Assembly: GCA_050694175.1 (NCBI GenBank)
Contig: JBOGXA010000030.1
Span: 1 to 12,386 of the forward strand
Source of the DNA: JBOGXA01 sp050694175
GTDB taxonomy: Bacteria > Actinomycetota > CADDZG01 > WHSQ01
DNA length: 12,386 nt
Direction: 5' to 3'
The notes beneath the pieces are model-generated. The model ran no database searches and was not told the DNA's origin. It saw only the letters and a program-made list of their open reading frames with translations. The position numbers and the translations under genes were made by a program. Below are positions 6,012 to 12,386 of this stretch, one piece after another (the first letter of the stretch is position 1; each line of letters begins with the position of its first letter).

Positions 6012-7157
6012 ATGACAGAAGCAACCCAAAAATCGGCGGGCGTGTTCACAGCCGAACAGGAGGAGTTGCGCGACGGGGCGCGCCGCTTCCTGAACGAGAA
6101 GTCCGACTCGGAGCAGGTGCGCGCCCTGATGGAGTCGGACGAGGGTTTCGACGAGGCGGTGTGGAAGCAGATGGCCGAGCTCGGCTGGCTCGGCATCGCG
6201 ATCCCCGAAGACTTCGGCGGCCTCGGCTACTCCTTCGTCGAGCAGTTCGTCCTGCTCGAAGAGATGGGTAGGCGGCTGCTCGTAGCTCCGTTCATCTCAA
6301 CCTGTGTCCTGGCCGCGCCCGCGATCGAGCTCGCCGGCGACGATGCACAACGCCGGTCCCTCCTCACCCCGATCGCAGATGGCTCTCGGCGAGCCGCGCT
6401 CGCAGTGACCGAACCGTCCGGGCGCTGGGACGCGGACGGCATCACCTTCCGTGCAATCTCCACCGGCGACGGCTGGACCTTAGAAGGCAAGAAGACGCAC
6501 GTGATCGACGGTCACACCGCCGATCTGCTCGTAGTTGCCGCCCGCACCGAAGGCCGCGGCACCGACGGGATCACTCTCTTCACGATCGACGGGACCGCCC
6601 CAGGCGTGTCGCGGCGCGCACTCTCTTCGCTCGATGAGACGCGCAAGTACGCGGAGATCGACTTCAGCGGTGCGCGTGCCGAACCGCTCGGTGCCCCCGG
6701 TTCGGGTTGGGCGGCCCTGACAAAGGTGCTCGATCGAGCCGCGGTCGCCATCGCGGCGGAGTCCATCGGCGGTGGCCAGGAATGCCTCGAGATGACCACC
6801 GGCTACACGAAGGAGCGGGAGCAGTTCGACCGGCCGATCGGGTCCTTCCAGGCCCTGCAGCACCGGCTCGCCGACCTGTTCATGGAGGTCGAGATGGCGC
6901 GCTCGGCCGCCTACTACGCGGCGTGGGCCGCGGCCGAGGATGCGGAGGAGCTGCGCACGGTGGCGCCGCTCGCCAAGGCCTATTGCACCGAGGCGTTCTT
7001 CCACGCCGCCTCAGAATGCATCCAGATCCACGCCGGGATCGGTTTCACGTGGGAGCACGACGCGCACCTCTTCTTCAAACGGGCGAAGACGAACGAGCTC
7101 CTGCTCGGGGACGCGGCCTACAACTACGAGCAGCTCGCGCAGCGGATCGGTATCTGA
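6012..7157 (+). CDS. Acyl-CoA dehydrogenase, FadE family (second, divergent)
   Basis: A 381-residue acyl-CoA dehydrogenase of the branch found in actinobacterial lipid and steroid loci. Visible signatures are GWLGIAIPEDFGGLGYSFVE in the N-terminal helical domain, KEREQFDRPIGSFQALQHRLAD (Arg269, FAD contact) and the C-terminal QIHAGIGFTWEHDAHLFFKRA (about 339-359). The YEGT catalytic motif is replaced by WEHD, and the mid-domain lacks the usual EPxAGSD (it reads AVTEPSGRWDADG). Such features are common in subunits of heteromeric FadE enzymes, in which one subunit can lack the active base. The start is the ATG at 6012, 19 bases after the MaoC stop, with AAAGG nearby. The stop overlaps the next start by one base (TGATG). 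Function as a dehydrogenase or as a structural partner subunit is open. Confidence 0.9.
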   Translation: MTEATQKSAGVFTAEQEELRDGARRFLNEKSDSEQVRALMESDEGFDEAVWKQMAELGWLGIAIPEDFGGLGYSFVEQFVLLEEMGRRLLVAPFISTCVLAAPAIELAGDDAQRRSLLTPIADGSRRAALAVTEPSGRWDADGITFRAISTGDGWTLEGKKTHVIDGHTADLLVVAARTEGRGTDGITLFTIDGTAPGVSRRALSSLDETRKYAEIDFSGARAEPLGAPGSGWAALTKVLDRAAVAIAAESIGGGQECLEMTTGYTKEREQFDRPIGSFQALQHRLADLFMEVEMARSAAYYAAWAAAEDAEELRTVAPLAKAYCTEAFFHAASECIQIHAGIGFTWEHDAHLFFKRAKTNELLLGDAAYNYEQLAQRIGI

Positions 7158-8206
7158 TGCGGCTCGGCCTGAGTCTCGGGTACTGGGGATCCAGTTCCAC
7201 CGATCCCGTCGAGCTTGCACGCAGAGCCGACTCGCTCGGTTTCTACTCGGTGTGGACGGCCGAGGCGTACGGCTCCGACGCCTTGACCCCCCTCACCTGG
7301 ATCGCGGCCAAGACCGAGAGCATCAAGGTCGGCACCGGGATCATGCAGATGCCCGCACGCCAGCCGACGGCCACCGCGATGGCGGCCGCAACGCTCGACC
7401 TATTGACGAACGGGCGGATGCTTCTCGGCATCGGTGCCACCGGTCCCCAGGTTGCGGAAGGTTGGTACGGCGTCCCCTACGGGAAACCGCTGAAGCGCAC
7501 GCGGGAATACGTGCACATCATTCGCGAGGTGCTGAAGCGCGAGAAGCCTCTCGAGTTTCACGGTGAGTACTACGACATCCCGGTGGCAGGCGGGACCGGA
7601 CTCGGCAAACCGCTGAAGCTGATCACGCATCCCTTGAGGCCGGACATCCCCATCTATCTCGCCGCGATCGGGCCGCGCAACGTCGCGCTCGCCGCCGAGA
7701 TAGCCGACGGTTGGATGCCCGTCTTCTACTCGCCGTATCGCGAAGAGATCCACACCGAGTCGCTAGAGAACGGCTTCGCCAAGTCGAAGCGCGGCGGGCT
7801 CGGACGGCGCGCAGAACAAGAGCGCGACACGGGCGAGTTCGACGTCGCGGCCAGCTGCCCCGTCGTGCTGGGCGACGACGTCGATGCCTGCCGCCAGATG
7901 GTGAAGCCGTACCTGGCCCTCTACATCGGCGGCATGGGCGCTCGGGGCCGCAACTTCTACAACGACCTCGCCTGCCGCATGGGCTACGAGGCTGCGGCGA
8001 AGGAGATCCAGGACCTCTATCTCGGCGGCAATAAGGCCGAGGCGCAGCAGACCGTTCCCGACGAGCTCGTCGACGAGGTCGCCCTCGTCGGGCCGAAGGA
8101 GCGCATCGTGGAACGGATGGAGCCGTGGAAGAATTCGCGCGTCACCACGATGATCGTCTCGACGATGCAACCCGAAGTGTTGGAAATAGTGGCGGGGGCT
8201 CTGTAG
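7157..8206 (+). CDS. LLM-class F420-dependent oxidoreductase (Rv3520c-like)
   Basis: A 349-residue TIM-barrel protein of the bacterial luciferase-like monooxygenase family. Recognisable segments are the N-terminal MRLGLSLGYWG strand, ARRADSLGFYSVWTAEAYGSD, the KVGTGIMQMPARQPTATAM core, LLTNGRMLLGIGATGPQV and the IYLAAIGPRNVALAAEIADGW strand. Family members use coenzyme F420 (or FMN) to oxidise or reduce small organic substrates in the cytoplasm. A similar gene lies in the M. tuberculosis steroid locus, which agrees with the present context. The start ATG at 7157 overlaps the preceding stop by one base, so the two are translationally coupled. Cofactor preference and substrate are inferred from family only. 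Confidence 0.88.
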   Translation: MRLGLSLGYWGSSSTDPVELARRADSLGFYSVWTAEAYGSDALTPLTWIAAKTESIKVGTGIMQMPARQPTATAMAAATLDLLTNGRMLLGIGATGPQVAEGWYGVPYGKPLKRTREYVHIIREVLKREKPLEFHGEYYDIPVAGGTGLGKPLKLITHPLRPDIPIYLAAIGPRNVALAAEIADGWMPVFYSPYREEIHTESLENGFAKSKRGGLGRRAEQERDTGEFDVAASCPVVLGDDVDACRQMVKPYLALYIGGMGARGRNFYNDLACRMGYEAAAKEIQDLYLGGNKAEAQQTVPDELVDEVALVGPKERIVERMEPWKNSRVTTMIVSTMQPEVLEIVAGAL

Positions 8207-8209
8207 CGC

Positions 8210-8538
8210 ATGTGTCATCCGGAAGTACATGAGGGACAGGCGACCCCCGAGGTCGAACGCTCTGAGGTCGAGGTCCCACTACCAAGCGGTGAGTCGATGC
8301 CGGGCCGATCATCGGTTTCTGGGGCGACCAGGACGCGGCCGTAGGGATGGACAACGTCGAGAAGCTGGCCGCAGCACTCGGCGAGCACGGCGTGGAGTTC
8401 GAGCACACGATCTATCCGGGCCTGGGGCACGGCTTCCTGGCCGCGTCGCAGCTCGATCCCGACCACGAGGCATACGAAGCGGCCTGCGATGCATGGACGA
8501 GAACGATCGATTTCTACCGGCGCAACCTGAGCGGCTGA
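8210..8538 (+). pseudogene. Dienelactone hydrolase family protein, internally deleted
   Basis: The remains are two ends of one gene with the middle gone. From ATG 8210 the text reads MCHPEVHEGQATPEV, then VPLPSGESMPG, a typical N-terminus of actinobacterial dienelactone hydrolases; this frame then runs into TAG at 8342. From about 8293, in another frame, comes the characteristic C-terminus: GPIIGFWGDQDAAV with the catalytic-type Asp, YPGLGHGF with the catalytic-type His (codon 8428-8430), and AWTRTIDFYRRNLSG with a stop at 8536-8538. About 120-130 residues that should contain the nucleophile are missing, with the join near 8293-8305. The 3-bp spacing after the oxidoreductase stop and 17-bp spacing before the esterase show it was once an operon member. 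A short ORF starting at ATG 8347 within the second piece should not be taken as a gene. Confidence 0.8.
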
Positions 8539-8555
8539 GACACAGGAGGAGGGAC

Positions 8556-10058
8556 ATGTCGGATCTGATCGTCGAAACGACCAAGGGCAAGGTCAAGGGC
8601 GCACTCGAGAACGAAATCTCGGTGTTCAAGGGGATCCCCTTCGCGGCCCCTCCGACGGGTGAGCTTCGCTTCCGGCCCCCGCAAGAGGCGAAGCCATGGA
8701 CCGACGTTCGCGAGGCAACACAGTTCGGTCCCGCCGCGCCTCAACTTCCTTCCGCGATCGATCTCCTCAACACGCGCGAGCTCGAGATGGACGAGGACTG
8801 CCTGTCCCTCAACGTCTTCACGCCGGCCGCCGACGATGCGAAGCGTCCCGTGATGGTGTGGATCCACGGCGGCGCGTTCATCACGGGCACGGGATCTAGC
8901 CCCTGGTACGACGGCACCGCGTTCACGCAACGAGACAGTGTCGTCGTGACGATCAACTACCGGTTGGGCGCCCTCGGCTTCCTGTACCTGGACGAGATCG
9001 TTCAAGGCGCGGCGGGAGCTGCGAACCTCGGCATCCTCGATCAACTCGGCGCGCTCGAGTGGGTGCGCGACAACATCGCCGCGTTCGGCGGCGATCCTGG
9101 CAACGTCACGATCTTCGGAGAGTCGGCCGGCGGCATGAGCGTCGGTACGCTGCTCGGCACCCCGGCGGCGAAAGGCCTGTTTCGCCGGGCCATCCTGGAG
9201 AGCGGTGCGGTCCGCCACCTGAGCCCACGGGAAGAAGCAACCCGCATCGCGCAGGAGTTCATCGACGAGCTCGGCCTCGAGTCGCCTTCCCTGGACGAGC
9301 TGCAGACTGTGCCCGTCCAAAAACTGCTCGAAGCCCAGGGCACGATCACCTTCAAGTACTGGGGCAAGACCCGAGGTCTGCCCTTGCAGCCGGTGCTCGA
9401 CGGCGTTGCGATCCCGCAACACCCCCTCGAGGCGATCGAACAAGGCAGCACGGCAGAGATCGAGATCCTCGCCGGCACTACGCGCGACGAGTGGCTGCTG
9501 TTCGCCCTCCTGGACCCCGGCTACGAGTCGCGCACGGAGGACGAACTCGTCGGGATAGCGAGCAAGATCTTCCGGAGCGAGGAGCTGGCACGCAAGGCGA
9601 TCGAGACTTACAAGGTCGAGCGCCCTGACGCGACACCCAGCGAGATCCTCGCCGCGATCCAGACCGACTACATCTTCCGGAAGCCGCTGTACGAGCTGTT
9701 GGAGAAGCACAAGGGCACGGCGTACGTCTACCTGTTCCAGTTCTGCTCGCCGGTGATGGAGGGACGCCTCGGTGCTTGCCACGCGCTCGAGATCCCGTTC
9801 GTCTTCGACTCGCTCTACGCTCAGGGTGTGAAGCACTTCACGGGCCCGGCGACGGACGAGATGGGCGAGCTGGCGAAGGCGATGAATGAAGCCTGGTTCA
9901 CGTTCGCTCAGACCGGGCGCCCGACGTCGAAGTCGCTGCCGGAGTGGCCGGCCTACGACACCGACCGCCGGCCGACGATGGTCTTCAGCACCCCCAAGTC
10001 GGAGGTCGTGAACGATCCGCTCCGCCCCGAACGCCTCCTCTGGGTGAAGGAAACCTAA
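8556..10058 (+). CDS. Type-B carboxylesterase/lipase family protein
   Basis: A 500-residue alpha/beta-hydrolase of the carboxylesterase/cholinesterase family, hydrolysing carboxylic esters. The oxyanion-hole motif HGGAF (104-108), the nucleophile elbow GESAGG (Ser190), Glu312 in GTTRDEWLLF and His409 in GACHALEIPF give a complete catalytic triad. EDCLSLNVFTP is the family signature near the N-terminus. No signal peptide is seen (it starts MSDLIVETTKGKV), so it should be cytoplasmic. The start is the ATG at 8556 with a very strong AGGAGGAGGG just upstream. An upstream in-frame extension to 8229 would run through the hydrolase pseudogene and is rejected. It may release the acid that the synthetase activates, but that link rests on position only. 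Its 3' end converges with the PD40 remnant, the two stop codons overlapping. Confidence 0.93.
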   Translation: MSDLIVETTKGKVKGALENEISVFKGIPFAAPPTGELRFRPPQEAKPWTDVREATQFGPAAPQLPSAIDLLNTRELEMDEDCLSLNVFTPAADDAKRPVMVWIHGGAFITGTGSSPWYDGTAFTQRDSVVVTINYRLGALGFLYLDEIVQGAAGAANLGILDQLGALEWVRDNIAAFGGDPGNVTIFGESAGGMSVGTLLGTPAAKGLFRRAILESGAVRHLSPREEATRIAQEFIDELGLESPSLDELQTVPVQKLLEAQGTITFKYWGKTRGLPLQPVLDGVAIPQHPLEAIEQGSTAEIEILAGTTRDEWLLFALLDPGYESRTEDELVGIASKIFRSEELARKAIETYKVERPDATPSEILAAIQTDYIFRKPLYELLEKHKGTAYVYLFQFCSPVMEGRLGACHALEIPFVFDSLYAQGVKHFTGPATDEMGELAKAMNEAWFTFAQTGRPTSKSLPEWPAYDTDRRPTMVFSTPKSEVVNDPLRPERLLWVKET

Positions 10059-10270
10059 AGTAGCGGTTGCCAATCGGGCGAGAAACAATCCTTTCGCCGC
10101 GGGGAGATCTGCTTCATCTTCGAACCATCGGTCTTCACCGAGAAGCACCGCAGGAAGTTGCCTCGGAGTTTGCTCGCGAGGATGCGTTTCCCATTCGGTG
10201 ACCACGTTGGACTGTTCCCTGCCACACCTAGCGGCACAACTCCGTCTCCGTCCGCCTCCGCCAGAAAAAG
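10055..10270 (-). pseudogene. C-terminal remnant of a PD40/TolB-like beta-propeller protein
   Basis: On the - strand the frame reads PLFLAEADGDG, then NSPTWSPNGKRILASKL, VKTDGSKMKQISPRRKD and CFSPDWQPLL, followed by TAG (10057-10055). The W-S-P-N-G-K-R and S-P-D-W signatures are those of PD40 blades in TolB-type propellers, and this is the usual end of such a protein. The upstream part is missing: the frame meets a stop at 10297-10295 close to the insertion-sequence remnant. About 70 residues remain of a protein that is normally several hundred long. A GTG at 10237 could start a 60-residue ORF, but nothing suggests that it is a gene in its own right. Confidence 0.6.
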
Positions 10271-10275
10271 TGGGC

Positions 10276-10306
10276 CTCCTGACGTGAATGTGGGTCAGAT
10301 CAGGAG
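10276..10306. repeat. Inverted repeat next to the ISL3 remnant
   Basis: CTCCTGA (10276-10282) is mirrored by TCAGGAG (10300-10306), with an alternative inner pairing CTGAC (10279-10283) / GTCAG (10294-10298). It lies where the PD40 frame ends and upstream of the transposase. It could be a mobile-element end or a local hairpin; no target-site duplication could be recognised. Confidence 0.3.
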
Positions 10307-11270
10307 ACGCTGAGCCGGAAGCGCTTGCTCCCCAAGGCTTCTGAGAGTCCAGGACCTAAATCCAAGGTGCACGCAGGGCACGCCCCTAGGTTCGGGGTGA
10401 CTAACCAAACCGGACCTGGAGGTCGTGCCCATGCGCGTCACCACTGCATTCAAGCATCTCCTGAGGCTGCCGGGAGTGAACGTCCGCGGCGTGGTGTTCG
10501 ACAAGGAGCGGGTGATCGTGACCGTGGCGTTGCGTCGACGACGCCTCGCGTGTCCGCTTTGCGACCACTCGACCCGGGCGCGCTACGACTCCAGAGACGT
10601 CGACTCCCGCTGGCGCCACCTGGACCTCGGCGCGTGGCGGCTCGAGATCCGGGCGCGTCTCAGAAGGCTGTCCTGCCCGACCCATGGGGTCAGGGTCGAG
10701 GCGGTCCCGTTCGCCCGCCACCGCTCGGAGTTCACCCGCGACTTCGAAGACCTCGTTGCATGGCTCGCCGCCAAGACCGACAAGTCTGCGATCGAGCGCC
10801 TGCTCAGGATCGCGTGGCGCACGGTCGGGGCCATCGTGGAGCGAGTGGTGGCCGATGAGCTCGACCCCGATCGCCTGAACGATCTGTTCGAGATCGGCAT
10901 CGACGAGGTCTCGTGGCGCAAGCAGCACAACTACCTCACCCTCGTGTCCAACCACCGCTCCGGCAAGGTCGTGTGGGGAGCCGAGGGAAAGGACACCAAG
11001 GCCTGTGACGGTTTCTTCGCCGAGCTGGGCAAGGAGCGCAGCTCCAGGCTCACCGCGGTGTCGATGGACATGGGCAAGGCCTATCTCAAGAGCGTGCGTA
11101 AGAAGGACCACGCCCCCCAAGCGACGATCTGCATCGACCCCTTCCATGTCGTCGCGCTCGCGACCAAGGCGCTCGACGACGTCCGCCGCGCGGTGTGGAA
11201 CGACATGCGAGCCCTCGACGACCAGCAGGCCAAGAAGTTCAAGGACGCCCGCTGGTCGCTGATGATGCGG
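10296..11270 (+). mobile_element. ISL3-family insertion sequence remnant, right end lost
   Basis: The segment carries the 5' two-thirds of an ISL3 transposase gene and its upstream flank. The left boundary is uncertain (between about 10270 and 10417): 10298-10416 has no recognisable gene and no terminal repeat I could prove. The right boundary is near 11265-11275, where transposase similarity stops. No matching right inverted repeat is seen up to the toxin gene, so the copy is incomplete and cannot move by itself. Confidence 0.55.
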
Positions 11271-11420
11271 TTGCGTGGAGGAGTTAGCGGACTACGGTTG
11301 CGTCACAAGGAATGGCTGGACTCGGCGCGCGCCAGCGCCGAAAGAGAGGTCGAAGCGCTCGCTCGTGGCCTCGATCATCGCGGTCGCAGTGATCCTCGGT
11401 ACCTTCTGGTTGGTCAATAG
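10431..11420 (+). pseudogene. ISL3-family transposase, C-terminally truncated
   Basis: The protein starts MRVTTAFKHLLRLPGV and has an N-terminal ISL3 zinc-finger region (CPLCDHST, then LSCPTHG), a helix-turn-helix-like segment (KSAIERLLRIAWRTVG) and the first two acidic residues of the DDE core: Asp158 in EIGIDEVSWRK and Asp213 in AVSMDMGKAYLKSV. DPFHVVALATKALDDVRR follows. After about residue 280 (FKDARWSLMMR) the family pattern ends. The remaining 50 or so codons up to the TAG at 11420 are foreign sequence read in frame, so the helical insertion and the catalytic Glu are lost. Full-length relatives are usually about 400 residues or more. ATG 10431 is preferred to GTG 10425 because TGGAGGT (10417-10423) lies seven bases before it. 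Expected inactive. Confidence 0.8.
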
Positions 11421-11592
11421 ACCCTCGCCGGAGTGCTCCAACTGGAACCGGGAGGCGAGAACGGTCCTGGAGGAGATCGAGCTGGGCAACACTCAGCCGG
11501 ACACTTTCATCCAACACGCAGCCGCGGCTCCAGATGACTGCAAGATGGACTCCGAAACGACCGAAGCCCTCGACGATCTCGACGTGCCATGA
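11275..11592 (+). CDS. Hypothetical small single-pass membrane protein
   Basis: A 105-residue ORF from GTG 11275, or part of an older gene cut by the insertion sequence. After a basic stretch (APKERSKRS) there is one hydrophobic segment, LVASIIAVAVILGTFWLV (about residues 30-47), then a soluble, acidic C-terminal part with two cysteines (PSPECSNWN and DDCKMD), probably exported. I do not recognise a family. The first 15-20 codons overlap the end of the transposase frame at its broken junction, so the original N-terminus may be gone and the start is uncertain. Codon composition is ordinary for the window. It may be a real host gene or a fragment. Confidence 0.4.
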   Translation: MEELADYGCVTRNGWTRRAPAPKERSKRSLVASIIAVAVILGTFWLVNRPSPECSNWNREARTVLEEIELGNTQPDTFIQHAAAAPDDCKMDSETTEALDDLDVP

Positions 11593-11683
11593 TCCGCTCC
11601 CCTGCCCGCCGACAACGACTCTTTGTAAGCGCGCACATCTATTCACTGCCACCGAATCGCATCCGGCAGCAGCTGTGAGCAAT

Positions 11684-11707
11684 GGATCGATCGTGCGGGC
11701 GCGATCC
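11684..11707 (-). terminator. Possible stem-loop after mazF
   Basis: GGATCG (11684-11689) and CGATCC (11702-11707) form a 6-bp stem with a 12-base loop just past the toxin stop on the - strand. There is no clear T-tract, so an intrinsic terminator is only possible. Nothing else gene-like was seen between 11593 and 11709. Confidence 0.25.
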
Positions 11708-11709
11708 GA

Positions 11710-12057
11710 TTACAGCGCGAGATGAAGGCGCAACGCCTCGTCGAGCTTGTCCATCATCGAAGGCGGCACCGTCCCGACCATGCGACCGACCCGTTTCACC
11801 GCGATCGATCGGACCTGTTCGGCTTGCGCTTTGGAGTCCTTCTTGAGTCCCGTGTCATCGGCACCCAGCAGGGTCTGGAACGGATAGATCCGTTCGACGT
11901 TAGAGGTCACCGGCACAACGGTGACGACCCCTCGGCCCAAGCGGGTCGCGGTGGCATTGGCGCCGTCGTTGCTCACGACCACGGCCGGCCGACTTTTGCC
12001 GGTTTCCGAACCGGTGACGGGGTCGAGATCGACCACGCGGATCTCGCCCCGGCGCAT
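11710..12057 (-). CDS. mazF: MazF/PemK-family toxin (type II toxin-antitoxin, endoribonuclease)
   Basis: A 115-residue MazF-like protein: MRRGEIRVVDLDPVTGSETGKSRP at the start, then AVVVSND, VVTVVPVTSN and a C-terminal helix with SIAVKRVGRMVGTVP and LDEALRLHLAL. The conserved RGEI entry, the G-x-x-R-P loop and the VPVTSN strand are the usual active-site framework of sequence-specific mRNA interferases. The size is normal and nothing is missing, so the toxin is likely functional. The ATG (12057-12055) follows the antitoxin stop codon with no bases between (TAG then ATG), so translation is coupled and depends on ribosomes arriving from mazE. This stoichiometric arrangement is typical of such pairs. 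Confidence 0.92.
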   Translation of the reverse strand: MRRGEIRVVDLDPVTGSETGKSRPAVVVSNDGANATATRLGRGVVTVVPVTSNVERIYPFQTLLGADDTGLKKDSKAQAEQVRSIAVKRVGRMVGTVPPSMMDKLDEALRLHLAL

Positions 12058-12276
12058 CTAAGAACCGAGCCCGTCGGCCACGGTCTGTTCCCACACCGAC
12101 GCTTCCGTGTCCTCCCACTCGGCCCATGCCTGTTCATATGCGGCGCCCAAACCCGACGCCTTGAGCAGCCGCACGGCCTTATGGACCACTGCGGAGCGAG
12201 AGACGTTTCCCTGAGCCGCAGCATAAGAATCGAGGAACTCGACGTCTTCATCCGGCAGGCTCACACTGACTTTCAT
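12058..12276 (-). CDS. mazE: Ribbon-helix-helix antitoxin, MazE-like
   Basis: A 72-residue antitoxin. The N-terminal MKVSVSLPDEDVEFLDSYAA is the beta strand and first helix of a ribbon-helix-helix DNA-binding domain, and SRSAVVHKAVRLLKA is its second helix. The C-terminal WAEWEDTEASVWEQTVADGL is acidic and rich in Trp, the usual toxin-neutralising tail. It resembles mycobacterial MazE6-type antitoxins. It precedes mazF in a two-gene - strand operon. The start ATG (12276-12274) lacks a Shine-Dalgarno sequence but lies six bases from a -10-like box, which suggests a leaderless transcript. RHH antitoxins normally repress their own promoter, and repeated TACTAC half-sites lie exactly there. Confidence 0.9.
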   Translation of the reverse strand: MKVSVSLPDEDVEFLDSYAAAQGNVSRSAVVHKAVRLLKASGLGAAYEQAWAEWEDTEASVWEQTVADGLGS

Positions 12277-12282
12277 ACGCCG

Positions 12283-12312
12283 ATACTACCCTTAGTAGTA
12301 GCTTGGTAGTAA
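12283..12312 (-). promoter_or_regulatory. mazEF promoter with overlapping autoregulatory operator
   Basis: On the - strand TTACTA (12312-12307) and TAGTAT (12288-12283) resemble -35 and -10 boxes with an 18-bp spacer. Three copies of a TACTACN half-site overlap them: 12305-12311 and 12294-12300 in the same orientation, and 12284-12290 inverted. Their centres are 10-11 bp apart, one helical turn. TACTAC (12284-12289) and GTAGTA (12295-12300) form a perfect inverted repeat. This fits cooperative binding of an RHH antitoxin; binding itself is inferred. Confidence 0.6.
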
Positions 12313-12386
12313 GAGCCTGGATGGGGCTGGAGGGCGTCGAGGATCCCCCCGGGCACACGCCACGACCCGCTCGCCCGTCTCCTTGA

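Noticed and set aside
8347..8538. 63-codon ORF as an independent small gene
   Set aside because: It is the C-terminal piece of the dienelactone hydrolase pseudogene; the family sequence extends upstream of its ATG to about 8293.
8514..10205. 563-codon open frame antisense to the esterase
   Set aside because: It mirrors the strongly supported esterase on the + strand, has a low-complexity Arg/Leu/Glu-rich composition and no recognisable motif; it is a shadow of GC-rich coding sequence.
10319..10335. Possible fifth repeat copy (AAGCGCTTGCTCC)
   Set aside because: Only the short GCGCTTGC core is shared; flanking arms and stem are absent, so chance similarity is likely.
11722..12309. 195-codon + strand frame over the mazEF region
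   Set aside because: MazE and MazF on the - strand have clear motifs, zero-gap operon structure and a promoter; the + frame is His/Arg-rich shadow sequence.
12313..12386. Coding sequence at the right window edge
   Set aside because: Short open frames exist on both strands, but none shows a recognisable motif in the few codons present.

Overview
The window is GC-rich bacterial DNA with tightly packed + strand genes, ATG/GTG starts, an LLM-class (coenzyme F420-type) oxidoreductase, a MazEF pair of actinobacterial style and an ISL3-family transposase. This points to an actinobacterium, probably an uncultured lineage; the exact taxon cannot be read from the sequence.

Positions 1-10058 are one co-directional catabolic cluster. 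In order it holds: the 3' part of an SCPx/Ltp-type thiolase, its DUF35 (zinc ribbon/OB-fold) partner, an acyl-CoA dehydrogenase, an acyl-CoA synthetase, a short-chain dehydrogenase, a double-hotdog MaoC hydratase, a second acyl-CoA dehydrogenase, an LLM-class oxidoreductase, a dienelactone hydrolase pseudogene and a type-B carboxylesterase. Together these supply ester cleavage, CoA activation, alpha-beta dehydrogenation, hydration, hydroxyacyl dehydrogenation and thiolytic or aldolytic cleavage. That is a full beta-oxidation-like cycle, resembling in gene content the actinobacterial steroid side-chain loci. The substrate is not determined.

The best candidate for something undescribed lies between the cluster's genes. 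Two 45-bp hairpins (1115-1159 and 4131-4175) share one architecture: a GGAACC/GGTTCC outer stem, an AGTGA asymmetric loop, a 5-bp inner stem and a CTTG tetraloop. Each is followed within 1-6 bp by a second two-tier hairpin with an identical GA/AA internal loop but different stem sequences, and then by a purine-rich ribosome binding site and a start codon. Two shorter relatives with the same CTTG core (2421-2465 and 2607-2652) are near-duplicates of each other. One abuts the synthetase start codon. The other sits inside the synthetase reading frame and adds about 13 codons without breaking it.

Positions 10059-11710 are a scrapyard: the C-terminal remnant of a PD40/TolB-like beta-propeller gene on the - strand, a 3'-truncated ISL3 element, and a small single-pass membrane-protein ORF that begins at the transposon junction. 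Positions 11710-12312 hold a - strand mazE-mazF toxin-antitoxin operon. Its probable promoter overlaps helically spaced TACTAC half-sites and predicts a leaderless antitoxin mRNA.
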